Shown one piece after another: positions 1 through 8,638 of a DNA stretch of 34,478 bases. A program made the translations under genes and the position numbers. How positions within the stretch are numbered: position 1 is the stretch's first letter; each line of letters starts with the position of its first letter. The notes below the pieces were generated by a model. The model had not been told where the DNA came from. It saw only the letters and a list, made by a program, of their open reading frames with translations, and did no database searches. Source of the DNA: Crocinitomicaceae bacterium (GTDB lineage Bacteria > Bacteroidota > Bacteroidia > Flavobacteriales_D > Crocinitomicaceae); the NCBI GenBank assembly GCA_024639405.1, contig JAHEIL010000019.1:1-34478 (forward strand). The letters are read 5' to 3'.

Positions 1-926
1 CCTTGGCAATAAGAAACAAAGGTCGCCAATTCAGTTTGCAAGGGCAAAATAGCTTGCATAGAAATATTACAATTGAAAACTGTAAACAAGAAATCGCGCA
101 CTGTTTCGCCAATCAAAATGCCATTTCTGTATTCTTGCACACGAATTCCAACAACAAAAAGTCCTGTTAACAATGGCGTAGCAGTAAGTAAACCCGTTGT
201 TGGATTTATTTGAATGCTTGCACCTGGTCCTAATGGATTGGAAGCGTTAAAAGTAGTCGCCCAATTTACAACTGGATAAGGTGGTGGCGGTGCTACTGTT
301 GGAGCTGGTACAGCAGAATTAGCACCAGCATTTGGTGTTACTAATGAATAGACCAATTGATCTCCGTCAGGATCAGTAGCTGCATGGTTAAAAATCAATT
401 CTTCATTGTTGCACAATAACAAAGGAGGATAATTAGTGAAGCGTGGACTACTGTTAGCTGACATTCCTGTTTCAGAACCAGGAACATGGGTTGTTAAAGT
501 AAACCCTGTGTCATCTGGACTAATTAAGTTAATAATATTAGGGTTTCTACAACAACGTTGGTAAGAAATTGTATAGCCTCCAACGATTGGAGGTAATGTT
601 ATTATGGTTGTATAAACAGCTTTTTCAACACAAATGGTGGAAGGTGGGGTGACACATGGGTTGTTGAAGATAACTGGTAAAATAACACTTCCAGGAAAGG
701 GAATTGCAATGTGATGTGTGCTCACATTCGATTGATTATATACTTCTAAATAAAGGGGATCATCATAGGCAGCGCCTGACGAATTACAATCACGGTAAAC
801 ATTGATATAAAACTTGTAATTATTGTTCCCTAAATAGTCGTAATAAATATCTCCGCCAACGATATGAGTTGCATATGCTTGACAAAAAATAAAAAACGAA
901 AATAAGAGTATAAGTGCTTGTTTCAT
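1..926 (-). CDS. Secreted gliding-motility/adhesin-like protein, 5' part only
   Basis: The reading frame opens at ATG 926 and runs off the left edge without a stop (308 codons seen). It begins with a clear signal peptide, MKQALILLFSFFIFCQAYA, cut before THIVGGDIYYD. The THIVGG start, the following YRDC motif and a later YQRCCRNPNI motif are a pattern I know from large Bacteroidota surface proteins annotated as gliding motility-associated or T9SS type B proteins. A proline-rich stretch and an Ig/cadherin-like DPDGDQLVYSL motif (about residues 187-197) follow. The C-terminal sorting domain would lie outside the window, so T9SS export is inferred. It is on the same strand as the dehydratase-like gene upstream of it (gap 55 bases) and has a TAAATTTG element just before its start. 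The ligand and exact role are unknown. Confidence 0.85.
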   Translation of the reverse strand, partial: MKQALILLFSFFIFCQAYATHIVGGDIYYDYLGNNNYKFYINVYRDCNSSGAAYDDPLYLEVYNQSNVSTHHIAIPFPGSVILPVIFNNPCVTPPSTICVEKAVYTTIITLPPIVGGYTISYQRCCRNPNIINLISPDDTGFTLTTHVPGSETGMSANSSPRFTNYPPLLLCNNEELIFNHAATDPDGDQLVYSLVTPNAGANSAVPAPTVAPPPPYPVVNWATTFNASNPLGPGASIQINPTTGLLTATPLLTGLFVVGIRVQEYRNGILIGETVRDFLFTVFNCNISMQAILPLQTELATFVSYCQ

Positions 927-940
927 ATTGATTTACCAAA

Positions 941-948
941 CAAATTTA
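941..948 (-). promoter_or_regulatory. Candidate -7 element TAAATTTG
   Basis: On the minus strand this matches the Bacteroidota TAnnTTTG consensus and ends 14 bases before the ATG at 926. No good -33 TTTG is visible at the usual distance, so the call is tentative. It would give the secreted protein gene its own start point in the 55-base gap. Confidence 0.35.
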
Positions 949-981
949 CACAAATAATAATGTTAGACTTGTATAAAGCTA

Positions 982-1743
982 CTATTTTTTGTTAAAAATC
1001 GACGTTCTATAACGAAAGGAGGTCATTTGCTCTATTTGGTTACCATCAATCTGTTTACCAAGCTCATTTTGATTGATAAAGATTGGAAGTGGCAGGTTTA
1101 ATTTTTGTGCTTGTTGGGTATAATATTCTTGGCGACTTGGATGAGCAGGGTAACATATGTTGAATGTATGTTCCAATGGTTGTTCCGCTAATATCGATTG
1201 TATTGCAGTGATTACATCAATTTGATGCACCAAATTCACCACTTGCATAGGATTCAAATTTTCTTTACCGCTTAAATAGTAAACTGGATGACGTTGTTCA
1301 TTAATCAACCCTGCCAAACGAAGTGAATAAGATTGAGCAAAAGTTTGTTGTATGTAGGTTTCTACTAAAACTAGAGGATGATTTTTTATAACTTTGCTTT
1401 GTTCATTTATCACTTCCAAACTAGGTTCATAGACGCCAATTGAACTGGTGAAAATAATTTTGGTTGTGACAGGAAATTGGTGTAAAATGTTCTTGGTAAA
1501 GGCAACATAATCATCCATGCCACTTGGCGGTATCATATAAATTAACCAATCAGTTTGAATAATCTTATTAGATAAATGCTCCGTAGAATCTAAAAAAGGA
1601 ATCGCATGAATGTCAATCGATCGTAGAGTTTCGATTTTAGCTTTTGACCGAGTAAGTACATGAACTTCGAAATTATGAACCAATTGATTCACTAAAGGCA
1701 TTCCTAGCCAACCACAACCAACTATTGTTATTTTTCCTTTCAT
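982..1743 (-). CDS. NAD(P)-binding atypical SDR / epimerase-like protein (YeeZ-like)
   Basis: The 253-residue protein opens with a Rossmann nucleotide-binding turn, VGCGWLG (about residues 8-14), followed by a beta-strand ending in LTRS, where the acidic or basic residue selects NAD or NADP. A TSSIGVYEP segment at about residues 98-106 matches the active-site strand of extended/atypical short-chain dehydrogenases such as E. coli YeeZ. The classical YxxxK pair is not evident, which is usual for the atypical group. It has no signal peptide or membrane segment and should be cytoplasmic. The substrate cannot be read from the sequence. A TATTTTTG element sits 8 bases before the ATG, so the mRNA may have almost no leader. 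Confidence 0.8.
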   Translation of the reverse strand: MKGKITIVGCGWLGMPLVNQLVHNFEVHVLTRSKAKIETLRSIDIHAIPFLDSTEHLSNKIIQTDWLIYMIPPSGMDDYVAFTKNILHQFPVTTKIIFTSSIGVYEPSLEVINEQSKVIKNHPLVLVETYIQQTFAQSYSLRLAGLINEQRHPVYYLSGKENLNPMQVVNLVHQIDVITAIQSILAEQPLEHTFNICYPAHPSRQEYYTQQAQKLNLPLPIFINQNELGKQIDGNQIEQMTSFRYRTSIFNKK

Positions 1744-2009
1744 GTGCGATTCAAAAATAGTAAATGTTGAAATGAAAATAATATTTATTGCTAATTTACT
1801 ATATGTTTACAATTTTAGTATATTTTTTAACTTATTGAATTTTAATGTTTTAATTTTATAAAATGTAATTTTTAAAATGAATAATTATTATATATAGTTT
1901 AAAATAATAGTAATTATAGTTAAAACTATATATTTTACAATAAACTATGTTTCTTTTTGTTTATCAATTTGTTTTTAGTCAATTCGTTTAAATTTTAAAA
2001 TGACTAACA
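1744..2009. other. AT-rich divergent intergenic region before the acetate-type operon
   Basis: These 266 bases separate the minus-strand dehydratase gene from the plus-strand porin gene and are extremely A+T rich, with many TTTA/TATA runs. The minus-strand promoter sits at the left end. For the plus strand I find only imperfect -7 candidates (for example TATGTTTC at 1946-1953). I see no ORF, RNA gene or clear operator palindrome. Any activator site for the porin-acs operon would be expected here. Confidence 0.5.
1752..1759 (-). promoter_or_regulatory. Candidate -7 element TATTTTTG close to the start codon
   Basis: It is a perfect TAnnTTTG match on the minus strand. With the usual 5-7 bases to the transcription start, transcription would begin within about three bases of ATG 1743. 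No convincing -33 TTTG is seen. Confidence 0.4.
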
Positions 2010-3332
2010 ATGAAAAAACTAAAACTACTACTTTTTTTGGGCTTGTCAGCAAATTTATCTTTTAGCCAAGGTTACTCAGAATACGAGTCAGGTGTGAAAG
2101 TAAAATTAAATGCAGATGGAACAAAATACATTCGCTTTATCAATTGGAACCAAGTATGGTTGCGTTACAATGACAACAATTCTGGAAGTACTTTAATGGG
2201 GAAACCTCAAGCTGGTCAATTTGACATTGGTTTGCGCCGTGTTCGATTTTTAAATTACGCTCAAATCAGTGATAAATTCTTAATTGTAACGCACTTTGGA
2301 ATCAATAATCAAAGTGCATTTAGTGGTGGAGTGAATGGAACTGATGCCAAAAAACCACAATTGTTTTTCCATGATGCGTATGTAGATTACAAAGTGTTTA
2401 AAACAAAAAATATGAGTTTAAACATGGGGGCTGGATTGCATTATTTCAATGGAATTTCACGAATGACAAGTACAAGTACCTTGAATTTCTTAGCGTTTGA
2501 TGCTCCTATCTTTAACTGGCCAACCATTGATAAAACAGACCAATTCGCAAGAAAAATTGGTGTTTTTGCAAAAGGTAAAATCAATAAATTAGATTACCGT
2601 GTGTCTGTAAATCAAGCATTTCAAGCAAATACAGCAAAAACAATCAATGTCGATAAATCAGAATTCAACCCGTATTCTTCTGGGTGGCAAACAGCTGGTT
2701 ATTTCAATTGGCAATTTTTTGATCAAGAAAGTAACTTGTTACCATACTTTGTTGGAACTTACTTAGGAAGTAAAAAAGTATTCAACGTTGGTGTTGGATT
2801 TGAGCACCAAAAAAATGCAATGTGGCATAAAACATCAACAGGTGATACGGTTCAACAAGATCAATTATTGTTGGGTGCAGACGTGTTTTTAGATTTACCG
2901 TTAAATGCAGAACGAAAAGATGCAATTACATTCTATGGTTCATATTACAACTATAATTTTGGTAAAAACTATGTGCGCTCTATCGGAATTATGAATCCTG
3001 TTGATGGTGGTGGAACTTACAAAGGAAACGCATTACCAATGGTCGGTACTGGTAGCATTCTTTATGGTCAATTGGGCTATTTATTGCCAAAATTCAGTGA
3101 GAAATTTCGTGTTCAACCATACGCTGCATACACACACAGTACATTTGATGGCTTGAAAAATTCTGCCGGATCGAATGTTGCAGTGAATATGTTGGATGCC
3201 GGACTAAATGTGTATTTGGCTGGACACCATTCAAAAATGACGTTGAATTATAGAGCTAGACCAGATTTTTCTGATATTAATGCAGTAAAAAACAGAGGTG
3301 AAGTTACGTTACAATTTATGGTTTATCTTTAA
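2010..3332 (+). CDS. Outer-membrane porin (phosphate-selective porin O/P-like)
   Basis: The 440-residue protein has a signal peptide MKKLKLLLFLGLSANLSFSQ followed by many alternating hydrophobic/aromatic strands, ending in the aromatic-rich VTLQFMVYL typical of outer-membrane barrels. The segment around RRVRFLNYAQISDKF resembles the porin O/P family found in Bacteroidota. It should form a channel in the outer membrane. It is the first gene of a run of five on the same strand (31 bases to the next gene) ending with acs, so uptake of acetate or another small organic acid is a reasonable inference from context. The ATG at 2010 directly starts the signal peptide. The barrel class is fairly sure and the substrate is not. 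Confidence 0.8.
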   Translation: MKKLKLLLFLGLSANLSFSQGYSEYESGVKVKLNADGTKYIRFINWNQVWLRYNDNNSGSTLMGKPQAGQFDIGLRRVRFLNYAQISDKFLIVTHFGINNQSAFSGGVNGTDAKKPQLFFHDAYVDYKVFKTKNMSLNMGAGLHYFNGISRMTSTSTLNFLAFDAPIFNWPTIDKTDQFARKIGVFAKGKINKLDYRVSVNQAFQANTAKTINVDKSEFNPYSSGWQTAGYFNWQFFDQESNLLPYFVGTYLGSKKVFNVGVGFEHQKNAMWHKTSTGDTVQQDQLLLGADVFLDLPLNAERKDAITFYGSYYNYNFGKNYVRSIGIMNPVDGGGTYKGNALPMVGTGSILYGQLGYLLPKFSEKFRVQPYAAYTHSTFDGLKNSAGSNVAVNMLDAGLNVYLAGHHSKMTLNYRARPDFSDINAVKNRGEVTLQFMVYL

Positions 3333-3363
3333 ATTTACGTAACTTGCATTCAGAATTAGAAAC

Positions 3364-3558
3364 ATGGAAAAACGGAAAATAAGTGCATTGTATGTCGTCT
3401 TATCTTGCTTAGGATTGTTATTATTTAACTATCCTATCATCCATGTTTTTCAAAAAATTAAATGGAACGGAATACCTGGTATTCTGTTCTATTTTTGTTT
3501 GGTAAGTGTTTTTATTGTGATCGCTGGATTTTTAATTACCCGATTTAAAGAAGAATAA
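3364..3558 (+). CDS. Small two-helix inner-membrane protein next to SSS transporter-kinase
   Basis: A 64-residue protein with two predicted membrane helices (about 8-28 and 36-58), a basic N-terminus (MEKRKIS) and a charged tail RFKEE. It ends one base before the start of the transporter-kinase gene, so the two are almost certainly translated together. Small two-helix proteins (DUF4212, DUF3311 and DUF485 types) commonly sit beside sodium:solute symporters as partner subunits. By analogy this may be a subunit of the transporter half of the kinase. I do not recognise the exact family. Confidence 0.75.
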   Translation: MEKRKISALYVVLSCLGLLLFNYPIIHVFQKIKWNGIPGILFYFCLVSVFIVIAGFLITRFKEE

Positions 3559-3559
3559 G

Positions 3560-6238
3560 ATGTCGATTGGGATAATTGCTATAGTTTTAATTGCGTATTT
3601 AGCAATGTTGTTTTTTGTGGCTTACCGCATTGACAACTCAACTCGTTTGCGCTTAAAATTAACGAATAGCCCAACTGTTTATGCGCTTTCTTTAGCTGTT
3701 TATTGTACAGCTTGGACCTTTTTTGGAAGCGTTGGAGCGGCATCAACCTATAATTTAGAATTTCTAGCAATATACATCGGTCCAATTATTGTAGCGCCAT
3801 TTTTATGGGTGATTTACCGAAAATTTATCCGTATTGCTAAAGCCCAAGGAATTTCCTCAATGGCCGATTTTATTTCCAATCGATATGATAAGAGTATAAC
3901 AGTTAACCGCTTAGTTTCTTCGCTCTTATTTGTTGGGATTGTTCCATACATCGCTTTGCAAATTACAGGGATTGAACGGGCGATAGAAACCATTCTTTCC
4001 TGGAATAATGATGTGCAAAATTCGTGGGTTAATTATGTAGATATTGCATTTATCATTACGCTTGGTTTAGGAGCATTTATTGTGATTTTTACAACTCGAA
4101 AGTTTCAAAATAAAGAGCAAAACACAGGTTTAATTGGCGCTGTTGCCGTTGAATCTATTGTGAAATTAGTTGTCTTCTTAATTTTTGGAATTTATGTAAG
4201 TTATTACATTTTTAATGGGCAAAGTGAAATCTATAATAGTGTTCCTGCTGAATCATTCAAAATCAATAAAAACAATGATTTCGGACAGTGGTTTGGGATG
4301 ATTATTTTATCCATGATGGCCTTTTTGTTTCTCCCACGTCAATTTGAAATGGGTATAGTTGAGATAAATCATGAACGTCAACTGAAGCGGGCAATATGGG
4401 TGTTTCCCTTGTACCTTATCCTCATCAATTTATTTGTGATTCCAATTGCTATTGCTGGAAATCAATTATTTGCTGGTAAAGGAATCAATGGCGATACCTA
4501 TATGTTAGCCATTCCATTGTTATTTAAAAATAATTGGATGGCAGCATTGGTATTATTGGGTGGTTTTTCAGCAGCAAGTGGGATGATTATTGTTTCGACA
4601 CATGCATTGAGTAAAATGGTGTCCAACTCAATATTAATGCCCGTTTTTATCAATCGTTCATTTATTTTAAAGCAATTCAAAGACAGAAATCATAAAATAC
4701 CCGTATTCTTTAGACGAATCAGTATTTATGTTGTTTTACTTTCAGCCTATTTGTATTACAAATTTGTAGTAGCCGACTTTTCGTTGATTTCCATCGGATT
4801 GATTTCATTTGTTGCTGTGGCTCAATTTGCTCCTGCAATTGTTGGTGGTGTTTATTGGAAATTAGGAAATAAAAAAGGAGCCATAGCTGGAATTTCTGTT
4901 GGTTTCTTTATTTGGTTGGTATTGCTTATTATCCCTTCATTATTTTCACACGATTTAAAACATGTTTACCAAAGTTTAGGAATTGATCATTCTACACGCG
5001 AAGAAGGTTCGTTAATTACTTCCATTCTATTTTGGAGCTTAGGATTCAACACATTAACCTATGTATTGGTTTCTTTGTTTACGAAACAATCCATTTTAGA
5101 ACGCAATCAAGCAGTAATTTATGTAGATATTTTTAATTATTCGGAACAAATTGATTCTACGGTCGTTTGGAAAGGAAAAGCCTTTTTTCCTGATATTCGT
5201 TCACTTTTAGTGCGTTTTTTAGGTGAAAACCGAACGCATGGTGAATTGGTAAACTTTGCCAAAAAACAAAACATCGAATTGGATGATACTCAAGAATTAG
5301 ATCCACGCATTGTGAATTTTTCTGAACGCTTATTAAGTGGAATTGTTGGTGCGTCCTCAGCAAAAATTTTAGTTTCATCCGTGGTGAAAGAAGAGAAATT
5401 GAGCATGCAAGATATTGTCAATATTTTAGAAGAATCACAAAAATTAATTCTTTTAAACAAACAATTACAGCAAAAAACGGCGGAGTTAAAACGCGTGACA
5501 GATGCCCTCAAATTCGCCAATGAAAAAATGAAAGAAACGGATTTGTTGAAAGATGAATTCTTGTATACGGTAACGCACGAAATGCGCACTCCATTAACAA
5601 GTATCAAAGCATTAAGTGAAATTTTAGACGATGACGATGAAATGCCTGAGGAAACAAAAAAAGAGTTTTTACAAACGATTTTAAAAGAAACCAACCGCAT
5701 GACTCGTCTGATATCTCAAGTGTTGGACTTAGAGAATTTTGAATCTGGAAAACATCAATTGGTTATTGAATCTGTTGATTTAAAAGCACTGATAATAGAC
5801 TGCGTTAAATCGTTGGATGGTGTGTTTCAACAAGAACAAATTGAAGTAGAACTAATCATTGATGAAAACATCCCAAGTTTAGAAATTGATTACGATCGCA
5901 TTGTTCAAGTGTTTTTAAATATTTTATCAAATGCTGCAAAGTATTGTGAAAAAGGAAATGGTAAAGTATGGATTACCGCCACACAAACATCAGAGTATGT
6001 GAGTATTGAAATTGCGGACAATGGGCCTGGTGTCAAAGAAGACATGCAACAAATTATTTTTGAAAAATTCTTCCAAGCCAAAAATCAAACAATGCGTAAA
6101 CCAAAAGGAAGCGGTTTAGGATTGGCGATTTCAAAAAAAATAATACAATTACACGAAGGAAAAATTGGTGTTAATACACGACAACCCAATGGATCAATAT
6201 TTACATTTAGCTTACCAAAACAACAGAATTTACACTAA
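3560..6238 (+). CDS. Sodium:solute symporter-type sensor histidine kinase (CbrA/CrbS-like)
   Basis: The 892-residue protein joins a multi-helix SSS/PutP-like transporter domain (about residues 1-520) to a cytoplasmic linker, a coiled coil (about 625-665) and a histidine kinase core. The H-box VTHEMRTPLTS places the phospho-acceptor at His673. The N-box NILSNAAKYC starts at Asn787, the G1 motif ADNGPGV has Asp820, and the G2 motif GSGLGLAIS starts at Gly850. All are intact, so it should be an active kinase. I see no obvious PAS domain in the linker. CbrA/CrbS kinases with this design control carbon use and the acetate switch, including acs, and acs is two genes downstream here. It starts one base after the small membrane protein and ends one base before the receiver gene. 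Whether it still transports a solute is unknown. Confidence 0.9.
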   Translation: MSIGIIAIVLIAYLAMLFFVAYRIDNSTRLRLKLTNSPTVYALSLAVYCTAWTFFGSVGAASTYNLEFLAIYIGPIIVAPFLWVIYRKFIRIAKAQGISSMADFISNRYDKSITVNRLVSSLLFVGIVPYIALQITGIERAIETILSWNNDVQNSWVNYVDIAFIITLGLGAFIVIFTTRKFQNKEQNTGLIGAVAVESIVKLVVFLIFGIYVSYYIFNGQSEIYNSVPAESFKINKNNDFGQWFGMIILSMMAFLFLPRQFEMGIVEINHERQLKRAIWVFPLYLILINLFVIPIAIAGNQLFAGKGINGDTYMLAIPLLFKNNWMAALVLLGGFSAASGMIIVSTHALSKMVSNSILMPVFINRSFILKQFKDRNHKIPVFFRRISIYVVLLSAYLYYKFVVADFSLISIGLISFVAVAQFAPAIVGGVYWKLGNKKGAIAGISVGFFIWLVLLIIPSLFSHDLKHVYQSLGIDHSTREEGSLITSILFWSLGFNTLTYVLVSLFTKQSILERNQAVIYVDIFNYSEQIDSTVVWKGKAFFPDIRSLLVRFLGENRTHGELVNFAKKQNIELDDTQELDPRIVNFSERLLSGIVGASSAKILVSSVVKEEKLSMQDIVNILEESQKLILLNKQLQQKTAELKRVTDALKFANEKMKETDLLKDEFLYTVTHEMRTPLTSIKALSEILDDDDEMPEETKKEFLQTILKETNRMTRLISQVLDLENFESGKHQLVIESVDLKALIIDCVKSLDGVFQQEQIEVELIIDENIPSLEIDYDRIVQVFLNILSNAAKYCEKGNGKVWITATQTSEYVSIEIADNGPGVKEDMQQIIFEKFFQAKNQTMRKPKGSGLGLAISKKIIQLHEGKIGVNTRQPNGSIFTFSLPKQQNLH

Positions 6239-6239
6239 G

Positions 6240-6611
6240 ATGGAACAAACAAAAATACTTATTGTGGATGACGAACCCAACATCGTTTTGTCATTAGATT
6301 ACCTCGTTAGAAAAAAAGGATTTGTTCCTTTTATCGCACGTAATGGAGCTGAAGCGCTTTCCATAGCTGAAAAAGAATGTCCTAACTTAATAGTATTGGA
6401 TATTATGATGCCAGATATGGATGGTTACGAAGTCTGTAAAATTATAAAAGCAAATCCCGCGTTAAGCGCAACAAAAATTATCTTTTTATCGGCAAAATCT
6501 AGGCAAGAAGACATCGATAAAGGATTGGCTTTGGGGGCTGATAAATACGTCACCAAACCATTTAGTACGAAACAAATTATGCAAGAAATCATCACTCTTG
6601 TGAATTTATAA
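6240..6611 (+). CDS. Receiver-only response regulator
   Basis: The 123-residue protein is a single CheY-like receiver domain. It has the acidic pocket Asp10-Asp11, the phospho-acceptor Asp54 in VLDIMMPDMDG, Ser84 in the switch position (FLSAK), and Lys106 in the conserved KPF. There is no DNA-binding output domain. The start at ATG 6240, one base after the kinase stop, is chosen because the VDDEP motif then falls at the usual position. A longer in-frame extension upstream would overlap the kinase gene and has no family support. It is the likely partner of the kinase, and because it lacks an output domain it must act through protein contact or phosphotransfer. Confidence 0.92.
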   Translation: MEQTKILIVDDEPNIVLSLDYLVRKKGFVPFIARNGAEALSIAEKECPNLIVLDIMMPDMDGYEVCKIIKANPALSATKIIFLSAKSRQEDIDKGLALGADKYVTKPFSTKQIMQEIITLVNL

Positions 6612-6627
6612 TTAAAAATTATCAAAA

Positions 6628-8529
6628 ATGAACGCAAACTTACAAATCAAATCATTCGAAGAATACAAAGAAAAATATGCAAAAAGCATCGAAGATCCAG
6701 CAGGATTTTGGGGAGAAATTGCAGAAGAATTTGTCTGGCAAAAAAAATGGGACACCGTTGTTGAATGGAATTTCGATGAGCCAAAAATTGAATGGTTCAA
6801 AGGTGCTAAATTGAACATTACTGAAAATGCACTTGACAGACATTTAGAAAAAAGAGGAAACAAATTAGCCTTAATTTGGGAACCAAATGACCCAAAAGAG
6901 CGATTTGTACGTTACACTTACAGAGAATTACACGACCACGTGTGTCAATTTGCTAACGGTTTAAAAGCAAAAGGAATTCAAAAGGGTGATCGCGTATGCA
7001 TATACATGCCGATGATTCCTGAGTTAATGATCGCTGTTTTAGCTTGTGCGCGCATTGGGGCAATTCATTCTGTAATATTTGCAGGGTTTTCTGCAACAGC
7101 GGTGGCAGACCGTGTTAATGATGCACAAGCAAAAATGATAATTACTGCAGATGGATTGAACCGTGGTGCGAAACAAATTCCATTGAAACGCGTCATCGAT
7201 GAAGCATTAGATTTGTGTACTTCTGTTGAAACTGTCATTGTTCATGATTGCTTAGGTTGGATGCCAACGATGGTAGAAGGCCGTGATTGTTGGTGGCACG
7301 ATGCCGTGAAAGGTCAATCCAAAGTTTGTCCTGCCGAACCAATGGATGCAGAAGACATGCTCTTTATTTTGTACACTTCTGGTTCAACAGGTAAACCAAA
7401 AGGAGTTGTGCATACCTGCGGTGGATACATGGTCTACACAGCTTATACGTTCCAAAATGTTTACCAATACCAAGAATCTGATATTTACTGGTGTACTGCA
7501 GATATTGGTTGGATTACTGGACATTCTTACATTGTTTACGGACCATTAATTTCTGGTGCAACAACGGTAATGTTTGAAGGAATTCCAACGTATCCAGACG
7601 CAGGAAGATTCTGGCAAGTAATTGACAAACATAGTGTAACGCAGTTTTTAACGGCGCCAACTGCCATTCGTTCATTAATGGCTTATGGTGAAGATCACGT
7701 TTTGTCTTACAGCTTAGATTCATTGAAAGTGTTAGGAACTGTTGGTGAACCAATCAATGAAGAAGCTTGGAAATGGTATTATTTACATGTTGGGAAAGAA
7801 CGTTGCCCAGTAGCAGATAGCTGGTGGCAAACAGAAACAGGAGGAATTATGATTTCTGGAATTGGGAATTTATCCCCTTTAAAACCAACGTTTGCTGGTT
7901 ATCCAATGCCAGGAATTCACCCCGTTTTATTAGATCAAGAAGGCAAAGAAATTCAAGAAGCAAATGTGGAAGGTTACTTATGCATCAAAGCGCCTTGGCC
8001 ATCTATGCTTCGAACTACTTATGGTGATCACGAACGTTGTAGAATCAATTATTTCTCGCACTATAAAGGTTATTATTTCACTGGAGATGGTGCGAAAAGA
8101 GACGAAGATGGCATGTACCGAATCATTGGACGTATTGACGATGTTATCAATGTTTCAGGACACCGCTTTGGAACTGCAGAAATTGAAAATGCCATCAATA
8201 CCAACAGTCATGTCATTGAATCTGCAGTTGTTGGCTATCCTCACCCAGTCAAAGGACAATCAATTTATGCCTTTGTTGTAATGGATGGAGCTGTGGAGGA
8301 CGAAGCCATGGCAAAAGGTGAAATCGTTGAAACGGTAGTTGCTGAAATTGGTAAAATTGCGTTACCTGAAAAAATACAGTTTGTAACAGGATTACCAAAA
8401 ACACGCTCTGGAAAAATCATGCGTCGTATCTTGCGAAAAGTTGCAGAAGGCGATACCAGTAACTTAGGTGATACTTCTACACTATTGGATCCATTGGTAG
8501 TGGATGAAATTGTAGCAAATGCCTTGTAA
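6628..8529 (+). CDS. acs: Acetyl-CoA synthetase
   Basis: This 633-residue AMP-forming enzyme makes acetyl-CoA from acetate, ATP and CoA in the cytoplasm, feeding acetate into central metabolism. The adenylate-forming signature YTSGSTGKPKG begins at Tyr249. The WWQTETGG motif lies at 399-406. The C-terminal PKTRSGKIMRR motif places the catalytic, acetylation-prone lysine at Lys596, equivalent to E. coli Lys609. The length is close to the family norm (about 650). It lies 16 bases after the response regulator and ends the operon before a strong hairpin terminator. Co-transcription with a CrbS-like kinase fits a local acetate-sensing loop. Confidence 0.96.
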   Translation: MNANLQIKSFEEYKEKYAKSIEDPAGFWGEIAEEFVWQKKWDTVVEWNFDEPKIEWFKGAKLNITENALDRHLEKRGNKLALIWEPNDPKERFVRYTYRELHDHVCQFANGLKAKGIQKGDRVCIYMPMIPELMIAVLACARIGAIHSVIFAGFSATAVADRVNDAQAKMIITADGLNRGAKQIPLKRVIDEALDLCTSVETVIVHDCLGWMPTMVEGRDCWWHDAVKGQSKVCPAEPMDAEDMLFILYTSGSTGKPKGVVHTCGGYMVYTAYTFQNVYQYQESDIYWCTADIGWITGHSYIVYGPLISGATTVMFEGIPTYPDAGRFWQVIDKHSVTQFLTAPTAIRSLMAYGEDHVLSYSLDSLKVLGTVGEPINEEAWKWYYLHVGKERCPVADSWWQTETGGIMISGIGNLSPLKPTFAGYPMPGIHPVLLDQEGKEIQEANVEGYLCIKAPWPSMLRTTYGDHERCRINYFSHYKGYYFTGDGAKRDEDGMYRIIGRIDDVINVSGHRFGTAEIENAINTNSHVIESAVVGYPHPVKGQSIYAFVVMDGAVEDEAMAKGEIVETVVAEIGKIALPEKIQFVTGLPKTRSGKIMRRILRKVAEGDTSNLGDTSTLLDPLVVDEIVANAL

Positions 8530-8549
8530 TCAATTCTTAAAAACAGGAA

Positions 8550-8576
8550 AAGCGTCTAAAATTAGGCGCTTTTTTT
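8550..8576 (+). terminator. Rho-independent terminator after acs
   Basis: An 8-bp stem (AAGCGTCT with AGGCGCTT, one G-U pair) and a 6-base loop are followed by a T run. It lies 20 bases after the acs stop and directly before the next promoter. Confidence 0.85.
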
Positions 8577-8592
8577 ATATTCAAAAAAAAAC

Positions 8593-8600
8593 TATATTTG
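8593..8600 (+). promoter_or_regulatory. -7 element TATATTTG for barrel/P460 genes
   Basis: A perfect TAnnTTTG match. The inferred transcription start near 8606 leaves a leader of about 33 bases before ATG 8639. The position between the terminator and the start codon also argues against the longer in-frame start inside acs. Confidence 0.55.
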
Positions 8601-8638
8601 ATACAACCATTCAAATTAATCTTACTAAAATTTATCCT

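Noticed and set aside
6165-6239. Longer N-terminus for the response regulator starting inside the kinase gene
   Set aside because: It adds 25 residues absent from CheY-like proteins. The start at 6240, one base after the kinase stop, puts the Asp pair at the normal position.
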